Source: Clostridiales bacterium
Lineage (GTDB): Bacteria > Bacillota > Clostridia > Oscillospirales > Oscillospiraceae
Direction of reading: 5' to 3'
Length of the DNA stretch: 64,000 nt
Assembly: GCA_004557075.1 (NCBI GenBank)
Contig: SFEX01000003.1
Coordinates: 89,133-153,132, forward strand
Shown here piece by piece: positions 41,100 to 49,986 of this stretch. The notes beneath the pieces were generated by a model. It was not told the DNA's origin and searched no databases. It saw only the letters and a list, made by a program, of their open reading frames with translations. Numbering within the stretch: position 1 is the stretch's first letter; each line of letters begins with the position of its first letter. The position numbers and the translations under genes were made by a program.

Positions 41100-41142
41100 A
41101 AATGGCTTGCCGTCTGTTTTTCGCAGACGGCAAGCCATTTTT
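41100..41142 (+). terminator. Intrinsic terminator of the EFR1 gene
   Basis: Perfect 17-bp stem (arms 41100-41116 and 41124-41140, loop TTTTTCG) ending in TTTTTA. Contains GGCTTGCCGTCTG. The ATP synthase operon stops 60 bp to the right on the other strand. Confidence 0.9.
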
Positions 41143-41199
41143 ATGCTATGATATTTTTCGTTTTGGAGATGTCTCTTGACATATCCTCTGACTTTCAAG

Positions 41200-41610
41200 T
41201 CATTTGTGCAGCATTGAGTATGCTTTTTCTCTCGCAAGGGCTCTGTAAAGGCTCAGCTCGGCGCGCTTAATGTCAAGCTCTGACGCCTTATGCTCGATAC
41301 GCGCCCTCGCCCTGCCCTCAGACGCCTGAGCGCGGGCGATATCTATATCCTCCGCCTTTTCGGCAGTGCGGGCAAGGATGATAAGCTCATTGTCGGCAAC
41401 GCTCAGAACTCCTCCGCTCAAGGCCGCAAAATGCTCCTCGCCGTCGGTAATGTACTTTACAACGCCCTCTCTGAGCGCGGCAAGCATAGGCGCATGACCG
41501 GCCATGATGCCCGCGTCGCCGTTAGTCATCGGCACAAGCGCATAGCTTATCATCTCATCGCATATGCTACCGTCGGCCGTAGCTATCTGAAAATGAATCT
41601 TATCCGCCAT
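41200..41610 (-). CDS. atpC: ATP synthase F1 subunit epsilon
   Basis: 136 residues. N-terminal beta sandwich (IHFQIATADGSICDEMISYALVPMTNGDAGIMAGHAPMLAAL) and a C-terminal helical hairpin from about 88 (AEDIDIARAQASEGRARARIEHKASELDIKRAELSLYRAL). It sits on the gamma foot and can inhibit hydrolysis. Last gene of the atp operon, two bases after atpD. No hairpin with a T run for this strand is evident just downstream. Confidence 0.95.
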   Translation of the reverse strand: MADKIHFQIATADGSICDEMISYALVPMTNGDAGIMAGHAPMLAALREGVVKYITDGEEHFAALSGGVLSVADNELIILARTAEKAEDIDIARAQASEGRARARIEHKASELDIKRAELSLYRALAREKAYSMLHK

Positions 41611-41612
41611 AC

Positions 41613-42998
<1,386 letters not shown>

Positions 42999-43053
42999 TT
43001 AATTACCTCCTAAGCATAGGGGTTTTAATTTCGATAGGGCTTTTGCCCTCAAC

Positions 43054-43920
43054 TTACACTTTTTTCTTTTTAAGTGCCGAGGCGCCGCCCACGATCTCGG
43101 ATATCTCCGTCGTGATGGCCGCCTGACGGGCACGGTTGAGCTTGAGGTCAAGCTCGCTGATAAGCTTCTTGGTACTGTCGGACGCAGAAGTCATAGCCGT
43201 CATTCGAGATGAGTGCTCGCCGCATTTAGCGTCCAGCAGCACGCTCATGACAGTATTATTCAGATATAGCTGCATGACGCTCTCCAAAACGCTGGCAGCA
43301 TCCGGCTCGAATATGAACACCTTGCCGGCTTCACTTTTATCAGACTCCGGCACCGCAGGCAGAAGCTGCATATGGCTCGGATCCTGGCGCAGCGCGCTTA
43401 TATAGCGCTGGTACACAAGATGCACCTCGTCATACTCGCCGCTGAGGAACAGCGACTTGAGATAATCGGATATCTCCAGCGCTTCGGCAGCGCTCGGCGT
43501 GTCGCTGATTTCGGCAAAAGTCCTTATGACATTCAGACGACTATGCGCGATGACGTCCTTGCCCCAGCGTCCGCACACCACAAGCCCGTATTCCACGTCT
43601 GATGCGCCGATAAGCTCGTTTGCATAGTGCAAAACGGCGCTGTTATACGCCCCGCACAGACCGCGGTTGCCCACGAAAAGAACATAGCAGATTTTTTTCA
43701 CCTGCTTATGAGGCGTGATAAATCTGTTCTCAAGGCCACTCGAGCCGCCAAGCAGCGTGTCCATGACCTCACGGCTTTTTTCCGCGAAGGGGCGCATTGC
43801 CTGCATGCTTTTTTGAGTTCTGCGAAGCTTGGATACTGCGACCATTTTCATGGCCTTGGTTATCTGCTCTGTACTCTTGACGCTTTTGATGCGCGTTCTT
43901 ATCGCACGCATATTAGCCAT
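43054..43920 (-). CDS. atpG: ATP synthase F1 subunit gamma
   Basis: 288 residues. N-terminal helix MANMRAIRTRIKSVKSTEQITKAMKMVAVSKLRR, middle SNRGLCG-equivalent VGNRGLCGAYNSAV, and the C-terminal helix MTAMTSASDSTKKLISELDLKLNRARQAAITTEISEIVGGA. The central rotor shaft. Follows the b-delta-alpha fusion gene after 30 bp with SD GGAGGGG. Confidence 0.97.
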   Translation of the reverse strand: MANMRAIRTRIKSVKSTEQITKAMKMVAVSKLRRTQKSMQAMRPFAEKSREVMDTLLGGSSGLENRFITPHKQVKKICYVLFVGNRGLCGAYNSAVLHYANELIGASDVEYGLVVCGRWGKDVIAHSRLNVIRTFAEISDTPSAAEALEISDYLKSLFLSGEYDEVHLVYQRYISALRQDPSHMQLLPAVPESDKSEAGKVFIFEPDAASVLESVMQLYLNNTVMSVLLDAKCGEHSSRMTAMTSASDSTKKLISELDLKLNRARQAAITTEISEIVGGASALKKKKV

Positions 43921-43950
43921 TTGAGCCCCTCCTTTCCTTTGTGAGCATTA

Positions 43951-46191
43951 TTAACCGAATGTTTTCTTAAAGCTTTCAATGCATTCTCTGAGCTTTGCCT
44001 GCTGCTCCGCGCTCATCTTTTTGCCGCTGAGTATCTCACCTCTCAGCTCAGGATAGGTGCGGTTTACATAATCCACAAGCTCCGCTCCGAAGCGCGTGAT
44101 ATCCTCCGGCTCAAGGTCGTCGGTATAGCCCTCGGACGCTGCGAAGATCTCAATGACCTGGTCGGCGGCGTTCATGGGCGCATACTGACCCTGCTTGAGG
44201 ATCTCCGTCATGCGTACACCGCGATGAAGCGTATAGCGTGTTGATTTATCAAGGTCAGAGCCGAACTGGGCAAACGATGCAAGCTCGCGGTACTGCGCAA
44301 GGTCAACGCGCAGACGTCCCGCCACCTGCTTCATCGCTCCTATCTGAGCCGCGCCGCCAACTCGGGATACACTCAGACCCACGTTTATAGCAGGACGAAC
44401 GCCGGAGTGGAACAGGTCGCTTTCAAGGAATATCTGACCGTCGGTGATGGAAATAACATTTGTGGGGATGTATGCGGATATATCGCCGGCCTGCGTCTCG
44501 ATGATAGGCAGGGCGGTCATGCTGCCGCCGCCGGCCTCATCGCTGAGGCGCGCTGCACGCTCCAAAAGTCTGGAGTGCAGGTAGAATACGTCGCCGGGAT
44601 ATGCTTCGCGTCCGGGCGGTCTCTGAAGCAGCAGACTGAGTTCACGGTAAGCGGCGGCCTGTTTGCTCAGGTCGTCGTATATTATCAGCACGTCTCTGCC
44701 CTTATACATGAAGTATTCGCCCATGGCAGCGCCTGCATAGGGCGCGATATAGAGCATAGGCGCCGGTGAGGACGCGGGAGCTGCCACGACGATGGTATAG
44801 TCCATCGCTCCGAAGCTGCGAAGCTTATCCACCACGCCTGCTATCGTGGATTCCTTCTGGCCTATGGCAACATAGATGCAGATAACGCCGGTGTCCTTCT
44901 GATTTATTATTGCATCCAGTGCGATGGCGGTCTTGCCGGTCTGACGGTCGCCGATGATAAGCTCACGCTGGCCGCGTCCGATAGGAACGAGCGCGTCGAT
45001 AGCCTTCAGGCCGGTCTGCATGGGAACGGATACCGGCTTTCGGGACAGCACGCTGGGCGCCGGACTCTCAACGGGTCTGAAGCCCTCGTTTTTGATGGGG
45101 CCTTTGCCGTCGATCGGGTTACCCATAGCGTCCACAACGCGGCCTATCATGCTCTCGCCAACCGGAACTTCGATTATACGTCCCGTGCGGCGGACACTGT
45201 CGCCCTCCTGAATGTGGCTGTACGGTCCGAGCAATACGACGCCGACATTATCCTTTTCAAGGTCCTGAACCATGCCCTTGAGTCCGCCCTCGAATTCAAG
45301 CATCTCGCCCGCCATAACGTCAGCAAGCCCGGATACGCGGCATATACCGTCGCCGAGAGTGATGACTTCGCCCGTCTGGAATACGTCGATATCGCCGCTC
45401 ACCTTTTCAAGCTGCTGCTTGATGCCCTCGGCGATGGACTGCATCTCCTTATCGCTCTGGCGGGTGTTGTTCTCAACATCCATGCTGAGTCTGTCAAGAG
45501 TGTGCGCAAGCGTACCGTCATAGACCGTATCACCGACCTGCATACGCACGCCGCCGATAAGCTCGGAGTCGACCTCGTTGCGGCAGGATATGAAGGTCTC
45601 GCAGATTATCTGCGTGAGCCTGTTCATCTCCTCCTCGCTGAGAGGTTCTGCGCTCTTTATTGAAATGTCAAGTTTCTTCAGTTCATTCATATTCAAAATG
45701 TCACTCGGCATTGCCGACACCAATTCTTTTATTTGTTCTATAAATCTATCATTGAGCGCCTGTTTGGAGCTTTCAAAGCTGCCGTTGCGGAGCACCTGCC
45801 CCGTTATTGCGGCGACCTGCCGCACAGCGTTGGCGGAAACGCGGCTGCGCATCTCCTCCATAAGCTGCTCTTCGCTCTTTTCGGCGTTTTGGATGATAGC
45901 TTTTGCTTCCTCCTCGCCGGAGGCGGCTATTGCCGCGCGGCTCACTTCCGCTTGCTTCGCGGCGCCCTGCATCAGCTCTTCTTTGCGCTTTTCATTGAGT
46001 TCATTCGCCTTCTCAATATCAGCGCCAAGCTCTTGCGCCTGCCTGACAGCATTTTCGGAGCTCTGTATATCCTCGCTTATGCCCCGCCTGCGGCTGCCGA
46101 ACATTTTATCAAAAAGATTCATTTTCCGGCAGATCAGGTAAAGTGCGCCAAACAGTATGATAAAGTTAACTATTTTCCATACGATATCCAC
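43951..46191 (-). CDS. atpA: Fused ATP synthase b-type stalk / delta C-terminal domain / alpha subunit
   Basis: 746 residues in one frame from GTG 46191 (AAGGAGGG about 13 bases upstream). Residues 4-22 are a membrane helix and 35-160 a charged coiled coil like subunit b. Residues 165-236 match the C-terminal half of delta: SAEPLSEEEMNRLTQII and VDSELIGGVRMQVGDTVYDG. Residues 250-746 are a complete alpha subunit with GDRQTGKTAIALD and VGLSVSRVGGAAQ. The delta N-terminal helical bundle (about 100 residues), which normally holds the alpha N-termini, is absent, and no separate atpH exists. At residue 250 an in-frame ATG is directly preceded by AAGGAG. Frameshift or assembly error is possible but the frame is intact throughout. 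Confidence 0.93.
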   Translation of the reverse strand: MDIVWKIVNFIILFGALYLICRKMNLFDKMFGSRRRGISEDIQSSENAVRQAQELGADIEKANELNEKRKEELMQGAAKQAEVSRAAIAASGEEEAKAIIQNAEKSEEQLMEEMRSRVSANAVRQVAAITGQVLRNGSFESSKQALNDRFIEQIKELVSAMPSDILNMNELKKLDISIKSAEPLSEEEMNRLTQIICETFISCRNEVDSELIGGVRMQVGDTVYDGTLAHTLDRLSMDVENNTRQSDKEMQSIAEGIKQQLEKVSGDIDVFQTGEVITLGDGICRVSGLADVMAGEMLEFEGGLKGMVQDLEKDNVGVVLLGPYSHIQEGDSVRRTGRIIEVPVGESMIGRVVDAMGNPIDGKGPIKNEGFRPVESPAPSVLSRKPVSVPMQTGLKAIDALVPIGRGQRELIIGDRQTGKTAIALDAIINQKDTGVICIYVAIGQKESTIAGVVDKLRSFGAMDYTIVVAAPASSPAPMLYIAPYAGAAMGEYFMYKGRDVLIIYDDLSKQAAAYRELSLLLQRPPGREAYPGDVFYLHSRLLERAARLSDEAGGGSMTALPIIETQAGDISAYIPTNVISITDGQIFLESDLFHSGVRPAINVGLSVSRVGGAAQIGAMKQVAGRLRVDLAQYRELASFAQFGSDLDKSTRYTLHRGVRMTEILKQGQYAPMNAADQVIEIFAASEGYTDDLEPEDITRFGAELVDYVNRTYPELRGEILSGKKMSAEQQAKLRECIESFKKTFG
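44062..44071 (-). repeat. TTATGTAAAC motif copy inside the alpha coding region
   Basis: Exact 10-mer on the minus strand, coding part of VDYVNRT of the alpha C-terminus. It may be coincidental given codon constraint, but it is listed because the motif is over-represented. Confidence 0.3.
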
Positions 46192-46240
46192 CTGAGAACC
46201 ATCCCTCCTTTCCTGTAGATCCTGTCTCTCCCTCGGGGAA

Positions 46241-46735
46241 TTATTCCTTTGTCTTGTTCACGCAGCCCTCTATCAGAGCCGCCTCACCGGAGACATCGCT
46301 GCCAAGAAGCCTCCCGGAAAGTATGGCTACAAGCTCCGGCATGCTTCCGTCAAGCTCTTTGACGGCCGCATCCTCCTCGACCTTAACGCGCTCGCGAACA
46401 TTCTTATGCAGCTTTTCGGCCTCTGCATGGGCGGTGCCGAGAGTCTCGCTCTTTGCTTTTTCCGCCTCGCTTCTGGCCTCGCTGATAACATTGCGCGCCT
46501 CGCCGCCTTTTTCCGCAAGCTCCTTAGCTAATCTCGCCTCATTTTCCTTCAGAGCTACGTTGGCTTTTTTGCCTTCCTCAAGGCCGGCGTCTATCCGCGC
46601 CTTGCGCTCATCCATGAAGGACATTACGGGTTTGAAAAGGAATTTATTGAGCAGGAACATAAACAGGAAGAAGCTGATGATCGTCCATATGAACTCAGGT
46701 ACGCTGATCTGAAGTCCAGCCAAGTCTAAAATCAA
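46241..46735 (-). CDS. atpF: ATP synthase Fo subunit b
   Basis: 164 residues from TTG 46735 (GAGAGGAG about ten bases upstream). N-terminal membrane helix (ISVPEFIWTIISFFLFMFLLNKFLF) with FKPVMSFMDERKARIDAGLEEG, then a long coiled coil and the b C-terminal segment LDGSMPELVAILSGRLLG. Peripheral stalk subunit. With the b-like part of the fusion gene it would give a b/b' heterodimer, as in cyanobacteria and mycobacteria. Confidence 0.95.
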   Translation of the reverse strand: MILDLAGLQISVPEFIWTIISFFLFMFLLNKFLFKPVMSFMDERKARIDAGLEEGKKANVALKENEARLAKELAEKGGEARNVISEARSEAEKAKSETLGTAHAEAEKLHKNVRERVKVEEDAAVKELDGSMPELVAILSGRLLGSDVSGEAALIEGCVNKTKE

Positions 46736-46771
46736 TCAGATTCTCTCCTCTCAAAAGTAGTTCAGGCTTTT

Positions 46772-47005
46772 TTAAATCTTTGCGATAAGCATAAACGCGA
46801 TAACAAGTCCGTAGATCGCCAGCGCTTCCATAAAGCCCATGGCAAGTATCATAACAGACTGGAGCTGGCCTTTCATTTCGGGCTGCCTTGCCATACCCTC
46901 AAGTGCCTTTGCCGCGGCAAGCCCCTGACCGATGCCGACGCCGATGGTGCTGAGGCCGATGGCCAGCGCGACGCCTATTGCAATAAGTCCCTGTGCTATT
47001 GTCAT
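46772..47005 (-). CDS. atpE: ATP synthase Fo subunit c
   Basis: 77 residues, two-helix hairpin. TM1 has GVGIGQGLAAAKALEGMARQPE; TM2 carries the ion-binding Glu in GFMEALAIYGLVIAFML. The residues after Glu are Ala-Leu, not the Ser-Thr of Na+-binding rings such as Ilyobacter, and the segment resembles chloroplast/cyanobacterial c, so proton coupling is predicted. The loop RQP contacts gamma/epsilon. SD AGGAGG. Confidence 0.95.
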   Translation of the reverse strand: MTIAQGLIAIGVALAIGLSTIGVGIGQGLAAAKALEGMARQPEMKGQLQSVMILAMGFMEALAIYGLVIAFMLIAKI

Positions 47006-47037
47006 TTTTTATTTCCTCCTAAATTGTGTACATTTAA

Positions 47038-47694
47038 TTATTCTTCGTCTTCTGTAGCTTCATTTATAAACACGGCAAGCAGCATTGTAAACACCATCGC
47101 CTGAATGAAGCAGAACAGCAGGCTCAGCACATGCATAACTATCGGAACGCCCAGCGGGAACAGCTCAAACAGTGTCTCCGCCGCAAGCTCCTCGCCGTAG
47201 ATATTGCCGTAAAGTCGAAGCGCCATGGATATCGGGCGAATAAACTGCTCGAGCAGCATGATCGGGAACAGAACAGCTACGGGCTTAAAGAACGTCAGCA
47301 GGTATTTTCCCACACCGTGCTTTTTGATGCCCGACGACTGGATCGCCACAAAGGATATCGTAGACAGCGCGGCCGTGACGGCCAGAACCGAGGTCGGCAC
47401 CGTGAACAGCTCGCCCGCTCCGGGGATCAGTCCGCAGTAGTTACTTACAATTATAAGTATAAAGAACGTCGCCAGCATCGGGAAATAGTGCCTCGCCTTT
47501 TTCTCGCCAAGAACTCCGCTGAAAAAGCCGAGCAGCGACGACACCGCCATCTCTGCGATATTCTGCAAAGGTCCGGGAACAGCCTTCATATTCCGCGTGG
47601 CAAGTATGCTAAACAGAAGTATGACCGCCATTATCACCCACATTGAATATATAGTAGGAGTTGGCTTCAGAAAATTATTAAAAAATTCTGCCAA
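47038..47694 (-). CDS. atpB: ATP synthase Fo subunit a
   Basis: 218 residues from TTG 47694, six bases after GGGGGTGA. Five to six helices; the essential stator arginine is in ISMALRLYGNIYGEE, and the C-terminal IQAMVFTMLLAVFINEA is typical. Forms the ion half-channels against the c ring. Adjacent to atpI and atpE. Confidence 0.95.
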   Translation of the reverse strand: MAEFFNNFLKPTPTIYSMWVIMAVILLFSILATRNMKAVPGPLQNIAEMAVSSLLGFFSGVLGEKKARHYFPMLATFFILIIVSNYCGLIPGAGELFTVPTSVLAVTAALSTISFVAIQSSGIKKHGVGKYLLTFFKPVAVLFPIMLLEQFIRPISMALRLYGNIYGEELAAETLFELFPLGVPIVMHVLSLLFCFIQAMVFTMLLAVFINEATEDEE

Positions 47695-47696
47695 TA

Positions 47697-48020
47697 TTAT
47701 TCACCCCCATTCGCAGTATCGTCGCTCTGCGACTGAATTTGTTTTGCAATTTTTTTCAGGAAAAACATTCCGCCGACCGACAGTCCCAGAGCCACCGCGA
47801 TAAGCGGCATGATCATCGGAAAGCTCAGCGCCTTGCACACAAAGTAAGCCGCGGCAAGGGCTGCGGCGTCAACAAGCAGTCTCAGGACATTTGCTCCCAT
47901 TATTGCGGCAAAATTATCCTTATTCAAATTTGCCTTGCTTATGAGCATGTTTACATATGCCACAGCAAAACCGAATGCCGCTCCCCCAACAGCGGAGAGC
48001 GCATACATATACCACTCCAT
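47697..48020 (-). CDS. atpI: AtpI-like ATP synthase assembly protein
   Basis: 107 residues with four hydrophobic helices (about 5-24, 40-62, 66-90), placed first in the operon where atpI usually lies. Sequence is divergent (MEWYMYALSAVGGAAFGFAVAYVNM), so the call rests mainly on size, topology and position. AtpI assists c-ring assembly or Mg2+ handling elsewhere. SD GAGGAAAAC. Upstream, TTGCAA with 17 bp to TTAAAT (about 48085-48057, minus) is a possible promoter. Confidence 0.75.
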   Translation of the reverse strand: MEWYMYALSAVGGAAFGFAVAYVNMLISKANLNKDNFAAIMGANVLRLLVDAAALAAAYFVCKALSFPMIMPLIAVALGLSVGGMFFLKKIAKQIQSQSDDTANGGE

Positions 48021-48172
48021 CAGTTTTCCTCATTAAATGCTTTTTACTAAACAGCAACATTAATATTTAACAACATATTCCGTTAAATTGCAATATAAAT
48101 TATCAATTTTTGTGCATTTTGCTTAGTTAAAGAAATAACACCACTTTTTCGGATGCACACAAACGCAAAAAC

Positions 48173-48201
48173 AAGCTCCGCCAAAATATGCGGCGGAGCT
48201 T
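48173..48201 (-). terminator. Intrinsic terminator of the FAD oxidase/kinase operon
   Basis: 10-bp GC-rich stem AAGCTCCGCC (48173-48182) / 48192-48201, 16 bases past the stop at 48217; minus-strand exit is GTTTTTGCG. Confidence 0.85.
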
Positions 48202-48216
48202 ATTTGGGTTATTCTC

Positions 48217-49986
48217 TTAATCAAATTTGGGCTGGGCTTCGTAATCGGTATACTGGCGGTCGAATTTCTTTTCCTCGGGCAGGAGGTCAAGGCCGATCGT
48301 TCCGCCGGGGTTCATGTTGTAGTTGGGGTCGAAGTAGTTCTTGAGTACCTTGAATACGCCGTACTCCTTCTCGCCGATATAGCCCTCAAGCCACGGCGCA
48401 AACATCTTGCCGATGCCGTGATGGTGGCTTATAGACGCGCCGGATCGCTGGATAGCATCAAGAATGGTGGTGTGATACGCCTTGAACGCCTTCTCATCCT
48501 GCATCTTGGTCAGGAATATGAAGTACAGGTTCGCGCCCTGCGGATAGCAGTGGCTCATATGGGTGGTAACAACGGTATTGGGCAGAGCGTGGCAGACCTT
48601 GCGTACATCAAGATGCACCTGCTCCATGTTCGACCAGTTGACAGTGCACTCAAGGGTATCGGTCGTGATGCCGAAGTCCATGAGGGTATCGCGCAGGTAC
48701 GGGTCGTTGAAGCGTCCCTTCTCCCAGCTCTTTGTTACATAGCCGGTGAGAGGCAGGCCGCCGTGCTGACGGGCGATCTTTGCAATATTCTTTGCAACGT
48801 TTTTGGAGTAGCCCTTCTCGCCGTCGGTAAAGCCGAGGAAGAGGCAGCGCTCCATGTCCTTATAGCCGAGCTTGTCAAGTAGAGGATACAGCGGGGTATC
48901 GTCAACATTGTACAGTCTCAGCATCATGCTGGTCTCCTCCTGGTCGGAGAGACGGAAAACGGATGAATAGCCGCACTCATGCTGCATCATCTCGCGGGCT
49001 GCCTTCATAGCGTCGTCCCATGTTTTGAAAATGTAGGAGAAGCGCTTGCGGTTTTCAGGCATCCAGCGGAAGATCTTCAGAGTGACCTCGGTCAGAACGC
49101 CGAAGGTGCCCTCGGAGCCCATCATGATCTGGTTCAGATCCGGGCCGCATGCCTCTCTTGAGTAGTGGCTGGTCTGGATGGGGCCGATGGGAGTTGCGTA
49201 TTTCTGGCTGAGCACGATATCGGCAATGCAGCCGTAATAGGTGCTGTTCTGGCCTGCGCCACGGGTGACGGTCCAGCCGCCGACGGAGGAATACTCAAAG
49301 CTCTGGGGGAAGTGGCCGCAGGTATACTGCCTCTTTGCGCCAAAGAGTTCAGGTGCATTCTGGAGGGCCTTTTCAAGATCGGGGCCTGACATACCGGCCT
49401 GAACGGTGATGGTCTGGTCTATCTCGTTAAAGGACAGAACCTTATTGAATCTCTTGCGCATATCAAGAGAAATGCCGCCCTTTACAGGCTCAACGCCACG
49501 GGTGACGGAACTGCCGCCGCCGTAGACATACAGAGGGATATTATGCTCGGTTGAATACGCGACTATCTTTTCGACCTGCTCGGTGGTGTCCGGATACAGA
49601 ACGACGTCGGGCACGGAGTCGATTATCTTATGGCGCAGACGCAGTATATCATAGGCGGTAAAGCCATAAGCCACTGCAAGGCGGTCGTAATCGGAAACGG
49701 AGAAGCCCTCCTCGCCGACTATGGCCTTGAGCGCGTCAAGATGCTCCTGCGCAAGCTTCACGGGGTGGTCGGACAGGTCAACGGGGTCAAATCCGATATC
49801 GTCGGAGTATTCTTTGAAGTCATCGTCTGTGAGCTTAAAGACCTCCTTCATCATCTTATACAGAGATTCTTTGGGGAATTTGAAGAACTCCGGATCTCCC
49901 CAGCGGAAGATGGAACGGTAGCTGTCTTTCGGTGCGGGGGTGGTGACCCATTTGGGTTCAAATCCTTTGTAAGGCTTGTGGCTCAT
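48217..49986 (-). CDS. FAD-binding oxidase related to alkyl-DHAP synthase
   Basis: 589 residues. VAO/PCMH fold: FAD-binding LYVYGGGSSVTRGV, SVGGWTVTRGAGQNSTYYG and MGSEGTFGVLTEVTLKI, and the C-terminal SHHHGIGK, the histidine motif of alkyldihydroxyacetonephosphate synthases (AGPS). The C-terminal cap is of the D-lactate/glycolate dehydrogenase type. In this operon a dehydrogenase of a glycerol-like or 2-hydroxyacid substrate is as plausible as ether-lipid synthesis. Its start overlaps the kinase stop (TAATG). Confidence 0.82.
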   Translation of the reverse strand: MSHKPYKGFEPKWVTTPAPKDSYRSIFRWGDPEFFKFPKESLYKMMKEVFKLTDDDFKEYSDDIGFDPVDLSDHPVKLAQEHLDALKAIVGEEGFSVSDYDRLAVAYGFTAYDILRLRHKIIDSVPDVVLYPDTTEQVEKIVAYSTEHNIPLYVYGGGSSVTRGVEPVKGGISLDMRKRFNKVLSFNEIDQTITVQAGMSGPDLEKALQNAPELFGAKRQYTCGHFPQSFEYSSVGGWTVTRGAGQNSTYYGCIADIVLSQKYATPIGPIQTSHYSREACGPDLNQIMMGSEGTFGVLTEVTLKIFRWMPENRKRFSYIFKTWDDAMKAAREMMQHECGYSSVFRLSDQEETSMMLRLYNVDDTPLYPLLDKLGYKDMERCLFLGFTDGEKGYSKNVAKNIAKIARQHGGLPLTGYVTKSWEKGRFNDPYLRDTLMDFGITTDTLECTVNWSNMEQVHLDVRKVCHALPNTVVTTHMSHCYPQGANLYFIFLTKMQDEKAFKAYHTTILDAIQRSGASISHHHGIGKMFAPWLEGYIGEKEYGVFKVLKNYFDPNYNMNPGGTIGLDLLPEEKKFDRQYTDYEAQPKFD

